Shown: positions 47,762 through 55,950 of the stretch, one piece after another | Numbering within the stretch: the stretch's first letter is position 1 | Layout of the letters: every line of letters starts with the position of its first letter | DNA from: FEN-1279 sp964501535 | Lineage (GTDB): Bacteria; Bacteroidota; Ignavibacteria; Tepidaquicellales; Tepidaquicellaceae | Direction: 5' to 3' | Assembly: GCA_964501535.1 (NCBI GenBank) | Contig: CAZCSV010000001.1 | Span: 124,001-188,000, forward strand | Length of the DNA stretch: 64,000 nucleotides | Translations under genes and position numbers: made by a program | Notes under the pieces: model-generated | Seen by the model: the letters and a program-made list of their open reading frames with translations, nothing else | Database searches by the model: none | What the model was told of the DNA's origin: nothing

Positions 47762-48982
47762 TTAAACTGCTTGAATTTCTGTTTTCTGGTTTATTATTGT
47801 AAAAGGTATTGCTAAAATAAATAATAATAGCGTCAAAACCTCCCAGTCGCCGTAATTCCATTCGAATATCCCTGCAATGTGAAACGCTATCGTCGCTAAT
47901 GTGCATCCGAAAATCAGGTATTTATTTTCCTTGCCCTCGGTTCCCCTAAAATATTTAATTTGTTTTAAAAAAAATGTGATAAAAAGAGTAATGTATATTA
48001 AAAGACCGAAAATACCCTTCGTTGCTAAAATCATCATGATGTTACTGTGTAAATGCGAACCCTCTCCGTGTGTTTCTGGATTCTTGTACATTCTATACAC
48101 TTGTGTAATTTCGTTATCGCCTACACCCGTTAACGGATGGTCCTTGAACATCTCCCATCCTATACCCCACATTATTAACCTCGAAATATTGTTCGGGTGC
48201 TTTGGGTCCGCTATGCTCGCTATCCTCTGCCTGAACTGAACCGGCATTATAAGTAATGCTGCTGCGGTAAAAATTGTCAGGTAAATTAAAAATTTTCTAT
48301 TAATAACAAATCCAAAAATTATTAAACATGTAAATACCGCTATAAATACGTTTCTGGATTGTGTCAGGTACATCGATATGAATATTATCGATAGCGAAGT
48401 AATTAAATATGCTTTGTTAACAAATATCTTGCCCTTGATGAATATTAAAGGAAACAATGTCAGGAAAAGCAGCATCTTCACTTCTCCTGTCGTTATAAAA
48501 TATGCGAATGAATATAATCGTATCTCCCCGGCATTCATATGCTGGACTTCGACAGGAAATCTTATGATATATAATATTATTTCGTATATGGCTAAAATTG
48601 TAAAAACTGTTAAAACGGAAATCAAAATTTTATTCAGGGTACTTTTATCCCTAATTTTTGCAATTATCCCGAAAAATATTAAATAAAGTAAAAACCGTTT
48701 CAGACCCCCTAATGCTCCTTCCGGCACGATTGCAAATAATCTTGATATTAAATCAATAATGAAAAATAAAACGATTAATATACTGATGAATTTTATTTCG
48801 CTCTTAAGACTTTCGGGAATATCTGTATTCCTTTGATATAAAGACTGTAAAATCCAAAGCCCTGCCCAGATTCCGAGCGATATTGATGAAAGTGCGATTG
48901 AAAAACTGATTGATATAATTTGAACCGCTAAAAAAATAATTATGACTTTATCCGTGATGTCTGTTATTTTTTCTTTACTCAA
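47762..48982 (-). CDS. O-antigen ligase family protein (WaaL/Wzy_C)
   Basis: 406 residues with about 11-12 membrane helices. The large periplasmic loop carries GIGWEMFKDHPLTGVGDNE and EGSHLHSNIMMILATKGIFG; the Arg/His residues in these stretches are the usual Wzy_C signature. It either ligates the O-chain to lipid A-core or polymerises repeats. It lies next to an MsbA-like exporter and a WaaE-like transferase, which favours the ligase role. No other Wzy candidate is visible in the window, so it could serve both. Confidence 0.8.
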   Translation of the reverse strand: MSKEKITDITDKVIIIFLAVQIISISFSIALSSISLGIWAGLWILQSLYQRNTDIPESLKSEIKFISILIVLFFIIDLISRLFAIVPEGALGGLKRFLLYLIFFGIIAKIRDKSTLNKILISVLTVFTILAIYEIILYIIRFPVEVQHMNAGEIRLYSFAYFITTGEVKMLLFLTLFPLIFIKGKIFVNKAYLITSLSIIFISMYLTQSRNVFIAVFTCLIIFGFVINRKFLIYLTIFTAAALLIMPVQFRQRIASIADPKHPNNISRLIMWGIGWEMFKDHPLTGVGDNEITQVYRMYKNPETHGEGSHLHSNIMMILATKGIFGLLIYITLFITFFLKQIKYFRGTEGKENKYLIFGCTLATIAFHIAGIFEWNYGDWEVLTLLLFILAIPFTIINQKTEIQAV

Positions 48983-48994
48983 ATTATTCTGAGG

Positions 48995-50818
48995 TTAAAT
49001 GTTAAATTGTAAATCGTATAATTTCTTGTATACTCCGCTTTCTTGCTTTATTAATTCATCGTGTGACCCTGTCTGTACTATCTTCCCTGCATCCAATACA
49101 AATATTCTGTCGGCATTTTTTATCGTGGATAACCTGTGGGCTATGATTATTGATGTCCTGTTTGTCATCAGTTTTTCTAACGCTTCCTGTACCAGAATTT
49201 CCGATTCGGAATCCAGAGAGGACGTTGCTTCATCGAGTATTAAAATCTGCGGATTCCTTAGTAGTGCCCGCGCTATCGCAATCCTTTGCTTCTGCCCTCC
49301 CGAAAGCTTTAAACCTCGCTCCCCGACAATTGTGTCAAATCCGTTTTCTGTCTCCAGTATGAACTCGTATGCGTTCGCGAATTTCGTCGCATTTATTAAC
49401 TCTTCTTCAGTGAAACTGTCCGTTCCGAATAGTATGTTGTTCCTTATTGTGTCGTTGAATAAAATTGTCTCCTGCGGAACAATTCCTATTATTTTTCTTA
49501 AACTCCTGGTAGTTATATTCTTAATGCTCACATCATCTATTAAAATATCCCCCGATGTTACATCGTAAAATCTCGATATTAAATCCGCTAATGTCGATTT
49601 TCCGCCTCCGGAAGCACCTACTATCGCTACTTTTTCGGATTTTTTTATTCTAAGATTGATGTTCTCTAATATAAGCTTGTCGGGATTGTAGTAAAACGAA
49701 ACATCCCTCAGTTCTATTGCCTCGTCGAAATTCTTAAAATCAAAACTGTTCTCTAAATCCATTACTTCTACAGGGTAATCGAGAATTTCGAAAATCCTCT
49801 CTCCCGATGCCGATGATTCCTGTATCCTGTTGCCGACCGTAGTTAAGTTTTTGATTGGAACTATAAGCTGAAATAAAATGAAAAGGAAACCTAAAAATTC
49901 CTCGGGTCTTAAATTGTTGTTTACTAAAATCTCTCTGCCTCCGAACCAGATAATTATAACTCCTGCAAGTATAGAGAGAAATTCCGTTATGGGCGATGTT
50001 AACTCGCTCGTCTTCGCCGTCTTTATTATTAATCTGTAATGTGCGTCGTTTTCCTTCTCGAATAACTTGTTCCTGAATTTTTCGGCTCTGAAAACCCTTA
50101 TCACTTTTGCTCCGTATATTGTCTCCGATATTATCGTTAGTATCTCTGACATCTTTTGCTGTACCCTCATACTGCGCCTTTTTAATGAAGCCCCGATTTT
50201 TGATGTTGCGTAAATCGTAATCGGAAATACTAACACCGACATCAATGTCATTTGCCAGCTTATGGAAAGGGATATTATTAGGTAAATAATTATTAGTAAA
50301 GGGTCTTTAATTAAATTTGAGAAAGCTGCCGAAATGCCTGACTGTACCGCGTTTATGTCATTTGTCATCCTCGAAATCAGATTCCCTGTCTTTTCTTGTG
50401 TGAAAAATCTTAATGATAAATTGTTTATCTTTTCGTATAGCTCGTACCTGATGTCCCTCAAAACCCCTTTCTCTACGTATTGCATGTATATCGATTGTAA
50501 AAACCCTGTGATGTTTTTTAATAAAAAGGCAAGTAGTATTAAAATGCATATCTTGAAAAGCGCATCCTCTTTGCAGTATTTAAATATAAATTCCTCGAAA
50601 AACCTTTGCACTTTGTCATATAATCCCGATACATCCGCTGACGGTTGCTGTGTCCCTACAGGTGAATTGCTGTCGAGAAATAAAGTTTTTAATAAGGGGA
50701 TTGTAAGGTAAACCGATGTGGCACTGAAAACGGAAAATAATACGGACATTAACACGGATGTGAAAATCTTGACTTTGTATTTCTTTATGTATCCTAATAG
50801 TCTGACGTATACTTTCAT
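48995..50818 (-). CDS. MsbA-like ABC exporter (lipid A/glycolipid)
   Basis: About 607 residues: a six-helix transmembrane domain then an ATPase. Walker A GASGGGKSTLADLISRF, signature LSGGQKQRIAIARALL, Walker B ILILDEATSSLDSES and the H-loop IIAHRLSTIKNADRIFVLD are complete. The start ATG at 50818 (MKVYVRLLGYIKK) overlaps the upstream stop by four bases; an ATG further upstream at 50854 would overlap 40 bases. Probably flips lipid A-core across the inner membrane. Other multidrug roles cannot be ruled out. Confidence 0.85.
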   Translation of the reverse strand: MKVYVRLLGYIKKYKVKIFTSVLMSVLFSVFSATSVYLTIPLLKTLFLDSNSPVGTQQPSADVSGLYDKVQRFFEEFIFKYCKEDALFKICILILLAFLLKNITGFLQSIYMQYVEKGVLRDIRYELYEKINNLSLRFFTQEKTGNLISRMTNDINAVQSGISAAFSNLIKDPLLIIIYLIISLSISWQMTLMSVLVFPITIYATSKIGASLKRRSMRVQQKMSEILTIISETIYGAKVIRVFRAEKFRNKLFEKENDAHYRLIIKTAKTSELTSPITEFLSILAGVIIIWFGGREILVNNNLRPEEFLGFLFILFQLIVPIKNLTTVGNRIQESSASGERIFEILDYPVEVMDLENSFDFKNFDEAIELRDVSFYYNPDKLILENINLRIKKSEKVAIVGASGGGKSTLADLISRFYDVTSGDILIDDVSIKNITTRSLRKIIGIVPQETILFNDTIRNNILFGTDSFTEEELINATKFANAYEFILETENGFDTIVGERGLKLSGGQKQRIAIARALLRNPQILILDEATSSLDSESEILVQEALEKLMTNRTSIIIAHRLSTIKNADRIFVLDAGKIVQTGSHDELIKQESGVYKKLYDLQFNI

Positions 50819-51570
50819 TGTCCTTTTTCTTCTTTTTTGTTTTGAATCTCCCACGCCTTCATGTATGTCAGCATGTTTGTTATTACATCGAAATTCGTAA
50901 CCATTAAACCGGTTATCCCGTCAAGAAAACCCTTTTTGAAAAAAAACGATTGTATGAATGATGCAAAGGGCCTGAAGAGTATATCGTATAATTTGATTCT
51001 CTTTTTATTGGCTTTTTCTACCGCCTGCAGCGATGAGTACTGATTTACCCTTTTTGCGTAATCGGAAATTGAATTAACTGTATAGTGCAGAATGTCATTT
51101 CTTAAAAATCCTGTTCCGCCCTCGATTTCATATCCCTCGTGTACCAACCTGTCCGTTACTTCGGCTTTGCCTTTTAAAAAAAGTCTCGTCTGATAACCGG
51201 GATACCATCCGCAGTGCCTGACCCATTTCCCTAAAAAAAAACTCTTCCTGGGAATCCTGTATCCTGCGAATTTACTTTGCGACTTTATGACAGATATTAT
51301 TTCATCTCTTAATTCCGGTGTGCATCTTTCATCTGCGTCGATTGGAAAGACCCATTCTTTGGAAACCTTTGATAATGCATATTCCCTCTGCCTTGCATAT
51401 CCTTTCCACTCTTCTTGATAAATTTTGTCTGTATACTGTTTTGCTATCTCTGTCGTCTTGTCTGTGCTGAAACTGTCCACTACAATTATTTCATCCGCCC
51501 ATTTCACGCTTTCTAAGCATTCCCTTATGTTTTTCTCTTCGTCTTTGCAAATAATTGTAACTGATAACAT
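50815..51570 (-). CDS. Glycosyltransferase family 2 (WaaE/KdtX-like)
   Basis: 251 residues. LSVTIICKDEEKNIRECLES, VVDSFSTDKTTEIAKQYTDK and DADERCTPELRDEIISVI are typical of the WaaE/KdtX group, which adds a glucose to the LPS inner core. The C-terminal helix has a hydrophobic segment, FIQSFFFKKGFLDGITGLMV, as usual for this group. The stop overlaps the exporter start. The gene begins at the base where the next GT2 ends, suggesting one mRNA. Confidence 0.82.
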   Translation of the reverse strand: MLSVTIICKDEEKNIRECLESVKWADEIIVVDSFSTDKTTEIAKQYTDKIYQEEWKGYARQREYALSKVSKEWVFPIDADERCTPELRDEIISVIKSQSKFAGYRIPRKSFFLGKWVRHCGWYPGYQTRLFLKGKAEVTDRLVHEGYEIEGGTGFLRNDILHYTVNSISDYAKRVNQYSSLQAVEKANKKRIKLYDILFRPFASFIQSFFFKKGFLDGITGLMVTNFDVITNMLTYMKAWEIQNKKEEKGQ

Positions 51571-52394
51571 TATTGTTTTATTATACCGTTTTTACAAAAA
51601 TAAATACCCGAATTTTTTACATAATTGTGAAAATAATCATAATTCTTCCTCTCTTCAATTGTTTTCGGATGATATAAATGATATACAATCGCTAAATTTC
51701 TTAAGGATTCGAAATTTGCCGAAATGAGCTTCAACCTGTATTCCAGGTCTGTGTCTTCTCCGATACCCGGACCTGTGTATTCTTCGTCGAATCCGTTTAC
51801 TTTTTCGATTAAATTCTTTGGAATGGAAAAATTACATCCGAGTAAATTTAGCTTTTCCTCCTTTATGAATTTTCTCGCCTTCTTATTCTCTATGTATAAT
51901 GCTTCCTCTATATGCGCAGATGCGTTTTTAGACCTGATTGAATCTATTATCAGATTCGAAAATGTTATCTCAAATGACTTGTGCCTTTTGTAACTTCTCA
52001 TTACACTCTCTGAAATTTTCTTCCCGAGCATTACCCTCCTCCCGCTTAATACTGTGTCGGGCTTCCTGTATTTTATGTGAGCCGTAATAAAATGGTAATG
52101 AGGAATGCAATCTCCGTCGAGGAAAATTAAGTAATCTGATTTGGATTTTCTTATAGCTTCGTTGAGAATCCTGTTCTTCCGGAAACCTCTGTCTTCCTGC
52201 GTAATGTACCTTATGTTCAACCCGAATACTTTTTTGCTCTGCTCTGCGAATCTCTCCATTTCGCTGCCTGTTCCGTCATCTGCTATTATTATTTCGTATT
52301 CTTTCCTGTAACTCTGCTTCTCCAGCGAAGAAAATATAATCTCAAGCTCGTTTATTTTTCCGTATACCGATATTATTAAAGTTGCATTATTCAT
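51570..52394 (-). CDS. Glycosyltransferase family 2
   Basis: 274 residues. LIISVYGKINELEIIFSSLE, IIIADDGTGSEMERFAEQSK, FLDGDCIPHYHFITAHIKYR (metal-binding DGD) and VNGFDEEYTGPGIGEDTDLE place it in GT2 with a galactosyltransferase-like C-terminal domain. First gene of the minus-strand operon; its upstream region faces clpB. Probably acts in LPS core building. Confidence 0.85.
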   Translation of the reverse strand: MNNATLIISVYGKINELEIIFSSLEKQSYRKEYEIIIADDGTGSEMERFAEQSKKVFGLNIRYITQEDRGFRKNRILNEAIRKSKSDYLIFLDGDCIPHYHFITAHIKYRKPDTVLSGRRVMLGKKISESVMRSYKRHKSFEITFSNLIIDSIRSKNASAHIEEALYIENKKARKFIKEEKLNLLGCNFSIPKNLIEKVNGFDEEYTGPGIGEDTDLEYRLKLISANFESLRNLAIVYHLYHPKTIEERKNYDYFHNYVKNSGIYFCKNGIIKQ

Positions 52395-52490
52395 TAACTT
52401 AAGTTATTAAATGCCGATTAAACTTGTAATTGAAAAATTTGGTATTTATTATTATTAAAATATTGATAAAATTTGTATAAATTATAAGAT
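52395..52490. promoter_or_regulatory. Divergent promoter region between LPS-core operon and truncated clpB
   Basis: This 96-bp AT-rich gap is the only place where transcription of the minus operon and of clpB can start. On the plus strand TTGAAA (52430-52435) and TATTAA (52453-52458) are separated by 17 bases, a possible sigma-70-like promoter. AT-richness makes this weak evidence. No CIRCE inverted repeat is seen, though clpB is often heat-regulated. Confidence 0.3.
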
Positions 52491-53807
52491 ATGGCATTTA
52501 ACTATAATAAATTAACTCTGAAATCACAGGATGCCCTGCAGTCTGCTCAGGAAATTGCATCGAATTATTCTAATCAGATTATTGAACCTGTTCATCTGTT
52601 TGCCGCCTTACTGCAGGATAAAGAAGGTGTGGTCCCTTCTGTTATTATGAAACTCGGCGTGAATAAAGATGCCCTGCAGATTAAAATCGGGGAACTGCTT
52701 GAAAATATCCCGAAGGTCACCGGAAGCGGAGTGGGTAATCAGTCTCTATCTAAAGACCTGACCGAAACCCTTGAAAATTCTTTCAAAGCTGCCGACCGGA
52801 TGAAAGATGAATATGTTTCCGTGGAACACCTCCTGATAGGTTTGGCTGAACTGAAAAAATCCGAACTGAGTGATTTGTTTAAGTCTGAAGGTATAAATAA
52901 AGAAAATATCCTTAAAGTCTTGAGGGATGTCAGGGGCTCCGGAAGAGTTACCGGACAAAATCCTGAAGAAACATTTAATGCTCTCGAAAAATACGGAAGA
53001 AATTTGAATAACCTTGCCTCTCGTGGTAAACTCGACCCTGTTATCGGTAGGGAAGAGGAAATTCGCAGAGTGCTCCAGGTGCTCTCACGAAGAACGAAAA
53101 ATAATCCTGTCCTGATTGGTGAACCGGGTGTGGGGAAAACTGCTATCGCAGAGGGCATTGCAATTCGAATCTTTCAGGGTGACATTCCTGAAAATCTGAA
53201 AGATAAACAAATTGTCGCTCTCGACTTGGGAGCTTTAATTGCCGGCGCTCAATATCGGGGACAGTTTGAAGAACGGCTGAAATCCGTCCTGAAAGAAGTT
53301 CAGGAATCTGAAGGAAAAATTATTCTGTTCATTGATGAATTGCATACAGTAGTTGGCGCAGGTGCGGCTTCAGGCTCTATGGACGCTTCGAACCTCCTTA
53401 AACCTGCTCTTGCAAGAGGAGATCTTAGATGCATCGGTGCTACTACCATAGATGAGTATAGAAAATATATAGAAAAAGATGCGGCTCTTGAAAGAAGATT
53501 CCAGCCCGTCTTGATTATGGAACCCGATGTCGAAAATACAATCTCTATCCTTAGAGGTCTTAAAGAGAAATATGAAATACATCACGGTGTAAGAATAACA
53601 GACTCGGCTATTGTAGCCGCCGCTCAGCTTTCAGATAGATATATCTCCGATAGATTCCTGCCGGATAAAGCTATCGATTTAATAGATGAAGCGGCATCGA
53701 AACTTAGAATTGAAATTGATTCCATGCCCGAAGAACTGGATAATATAGAGAGAAAAATTAAACAACTCGAAATCGAACGCGAAGCCCTGAAAAGGGAAAT
53801 TTTATGA
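52491..53807 (+). pseudogene. clpB: ClpB, truncated after NBD1 (start of middle domain)
   Basis: 438 residues; full ClpB is about 860. The repeat-containing N domain, NBD1 Walker A (residues 210-217, GEPGVGKT) and Walker B (ILFIDELH, D282/E283) are intact, and the arginine-finger region DAALERRFQPV is present. The frame ends at TGA after IEREALKREIL, which is the first turns of the middle coiled coil. Nothing after it continues the middle domain or NBD2; a different gene starts 23 bases on. Without NBD2 it cannot be a normal disaggregase. It may be a pseudogene, a functional single-ring remnant, or an assembly join. Confidence 0.85.
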
Positions 53808-53830
53808 TAATTGTTTCAAAATAAATATTT

Positions 53831-55114
53831 ATGTCGGTAAAGTATAAATCCTTTTTTGTCGTTTTCTTGTCTTTGCTTTTGCTTACTTCACTCTCTTTCC
53901 CGCAGGATTTCGAGAGCTTATATAATTTAAGTAAAAATAAAGATTTTTTTACTTTCAGGAATAAAGTGAAATATTATTCGAATCCCGATATCCCTTGGCA
54001 GGAAATTTATTTGCAGGCAATGGAAAATAATATTTTTGGTAATTATGAATACTCGAATAATAAATTAAAGATTTTATTGAATAATCATCATTCCCAAATT
54101 CCCGATTCCATCGTTTCCGATATTTATGAAATAAAAGCATCCAACCATTTAAACTTGTTTGAATATAAATCCGCCTACGAAACAGCCTTGTTGCTTAATT
54201 CCGACTATTCCTCCTACCTTGACAGCAGGGAAAAGGAAAATACAGAAAATGAACTCATTATCTGGAATGCACTGCAAAATGTCCCCCCTCAAAAAATCTT
54301 GAAAAGCGGGGATGTCAAAATTCCCCTGATTAAGGATTTTGCAGGCCTGTGGAATATTCCTGTGAAAATAAAAAATAATAGCTACGAATTTATTTTCGAT
54401 ACCGGCGCGAACTTTTGCGTTATAGTGGAATCCCTTGCCAAAAAAAATGGACTGATGATTATCGAAAATGCAAAATTCGAAGTCGAAACCGCTACCGATA
54501 AAAAAATTGTTTCTAAAATCGGATTTGCTAAACATATTAAACTGGGGGATATATCTGCTGAAAATGTTATCTTTATCGTGATGCCGGATGAATCTCTCGA
54601 TTTTGGTGTGTATAAAATTGATGGCATTATTGGAAATCCTGTTTTAAAAGCATTCGGACAAATAATAATTAATAATGAAAACGAAATAGTCATTCCCGCC
54701 AGTCCTGAAAAAAGCAGTCTGAAAAATCTTGCATTCGATGGATTTACTCCTGTCATTCAGATGATTAATAAAAATGACTCGCTGTGCTTTACCTTTGATT
54801 CCGGCGGACAGGCAACATGCCTGTATAAACCTTTTTTCCTCAAGTATAAGGATGAGGTTACAGGAAAATATAAACTCGTAAAAATTAAAATCGGAGGAGC
54901 AGGCGGAAGTAAAAGCCTCTATGGCTATATTCTGGATAAAATTGTTCTGAAAACCGGAAATGCAAAATCTGAAATTCAGGACGTGAAACTGTTAAAAGAT
55001 TTGATTAAAGAAAAAGATGAATATTTTTATGGTAACCTCGGCCAGGATTATTTTAAGGAATTCTCGAAAATTATTATAAATTACAGCGATATGTACATCG
55101 AATTTGTAAAATGA
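53831..55114 (+). CDS. Secreted retropepsin-like aspartic protease
   Basis: 427 residues. Signal peptide (FFVVFLSLLLLTSLSFPQD), then a helical N-terminal part, and two aspartyl-protease lobes: IFDTGANFCVIVES (D-T-G) at about residue 190-200 and TFDSGGQATCLYK (D-S-G) in the second lobe. Two such lobes suggest one chain forming the active dimer, like bacterial PDZ-less retropepsins. Probably periplasmic or surface-facing. It starts 23 bases after the truncated clpB and may have been brought in by the same rearrangement. Confidence 0.8.
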   Translation: MSVKYKSFFVVFLSLLLLTSLSFPQDFESLYNLSKNKDFFTFRNKVKYYSNPDIPWQEIYLQAMENNIFGNYEYSNNKLKILLNNHHSQIPDSIVSDIYEIKASNHLNLFEYKSAYETALLLNSDYSSYLDSREKENTENELIIWNALQNVPPQKILKSGDVKIPLIKDFAGLWNIPVKIKNNSYEFIFDTGANFCVIVESLAKKNGLMIIENAKFEVETATDKKIVSKIGFAKHIKLGDISAENVIFIVMPDESLDFGVYKIDGIIGNPVLKAFGQIIINNENEIVIPASPEKSSLKNLAFDGFTPVIQMINKNDSLCFTFDSGGQATCLYKPFFLKYKDEVTGKYKLVKIKIGGAGGSKSLYGYILDKIVLKTGNAKSEIQDVKLLKDLIKEKDEYFYGNLGQDYFKEFSKIIINYSDMYIEFVK

Positions 55115-55242
55115 GTTTTTAATTGATTTATATATTTTGCATTTGTTGTTTTTTCTGCGAAAACAGACTCACCGACTTTCCCCATCACCGCTAATCTCGG
55201 TAATTATGACTGCTTTAAAAGTCTTTGTAATCAAAAAATGGT

Positions 55243-55265
55243 AGCGTTCAAAAAAGTGTGTAAAT
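55243..55265 (+). repeat. Left terminal inverted repeat
   Basis: 23-bp arm starting AGCGTTCAAAAAAGTG; reverse-complementary to 55545-55567 with one mismatch (C versus T at the seventh base). Confidence 0.8.
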
Positions 55266-55270
55266 AATAA

Positions 55271-55449
55271 AGCATTCCGGAGGAGTGCAATATCAGTAAT
55301 ATGAATATAATCCATACAAAGCGACTCCGGAGGAGTGCAATATCAGTAATATGAATATAATCCATACAAAGCGACTCCGGAGGAGTCGAATATCAGTAAT
55401 ATGAATATAATCCATACAAAGCGACTCCGGAGGAGTCGAATATCAGTAA
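55271..55449 (+). repeat. 50-bp tandem repeat, about 3.6 copies, each with a hairpin
   Basis: Copies at 55271-55320, 55321-55370, 55371-55420 and a partial one at 55421-55449. Each holds a short stem around a GGA loop: CGACTCC-GGA-GGAGTCG in copies 3 and 4, GCATTCC-GGA-GGAGTGC (one G-T pair) in copy 1, and a shortened stem in copy 2. A variant, GACTCC-GTTA-GGAGTC, follows near 55470-55486. The same-sequence spacer in copies 1-3 rules out CRISPR. Confidence 0.85.
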
Positions 55450-55544
55450 CACCTGCTTTCCACGCTCCTGACTCCGTTAGGAGTCGAATGTTGTTTTTTT
55501 TCTGTTAATTTATTTTAAAATTAACAAATTTTCTTAACAGTTAA

Positions 55545-55567
55545 ATTTACACACTTTTTTAAACGCT
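55545..55567 (-). repeat. Right terminal inverted repeat
   Basis: 23-bp arm beginning ATTTACACACTTTTTT; reverse-complementary to 55243-55265 with one mismatch. Confidence 0.8.
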
Positions 55568-55600
55568 ATTGAAAAAATTAACCATTAAAATATATATCTA

Positions 55601-55616
55601 TTTTTTTTTTTTTTTT
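55601..55616 (+). repeat. T16 homopolymer
   Basis: Sixteen consecutive T bases just outside the MITE-like element. Likely a length-variable tract and an assembly-error hot spot; no stem before it supports a terminator. Confidence 0.7.
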
Positions 55617-55867
55617 CATTATATTCAATTCGAATATGAAGAAGTTATTTTATAACTCGATTAATTTTTTGACACACCAAACCGCAAAAATGAAGATTAG
55701 TCTTCCAACTTGATTCGGAGGAGAATAAAGTTGAAAAAGTTTTTGTTTTACCCGCTATTAAAACTGTTCCAAAATAGAATTTAGAAATAAAAAAGTTTTT
55801 TTAACCATTATACAAATTTTGTTTTCTTCTGCATCTCTTATTATTGCCGCCTCCCGGCACATTGAAT

Positions 55868-55881
55868 CCCGATAAATCGGG
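55868..55881. repeat. Short inverted repeat in 5' leader of the T9SS protein gene
   Basis: CCCGAT-AA-ATCGGG gives a 6-bp stem with a 2-base loop, about 70 bases before the start at 55951. No T-run follows directly, so a terminator is not supported. May be a dispersed repeat or a leader hairpin. Confidence 0.45.
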
Positions 55882-55950
55882 GAAAACAGATTTGAAAAGT
55901 AAGCAGATTTTACAAGTAATTATTTTTTACTTAATATTTAGGGAAAAATT

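Larger units (their letters stand above)
55240..55570. mobile_element. MITE-like element with terminal inverted repeats (IS256/Mutator-like ends)
   Basis: A 331-bp element bounded by 23-bp inverted repeats matching at 22 of 23 positions (55243-55265 and 55545-55567). The flanking octamers (caaaaaat at 55232-55239, gaaaaaat at 55571-55578) match at 7 of 8, which could be a target duplication, though A-runs make this weak. End sequence GTGTGTAAAT resembles ends of IS256-type elements, from memory. It has no transposase. Its inside is a 50-bp tandem hairpin repeat array. Confidence 0.6.
55115..55950. other. 836-bp gene-free region with MITE-like element, homopolymer and hairpins
   Basis: No credible coding frame exists here. 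The region holds, in order: a MITE-like element with inverted ends (55240-55570), a T16 run (55601-55616), a small hairpin GAAGA-TTAG-TCTTC (55692-55705), and a hairpin CCCGAT-AA-ATCGGG (55868-55881). Promoters for the T9SS gene at 55951 must lie in its right part. Confidence 0.8.

Noticed and set aside
55271..55449. CRISPR-like array
   Set aside because: The 50-bp period is a plain tandem repeat: the stretch between hairpins is the same in each copy, so there are no unique spacers, and no cas gene is in the window.
55601..55616. T-run as rho-independent terminator
   Set aside because: No stem directly precedes the T16 tract; it looks like a simple homopolymer.
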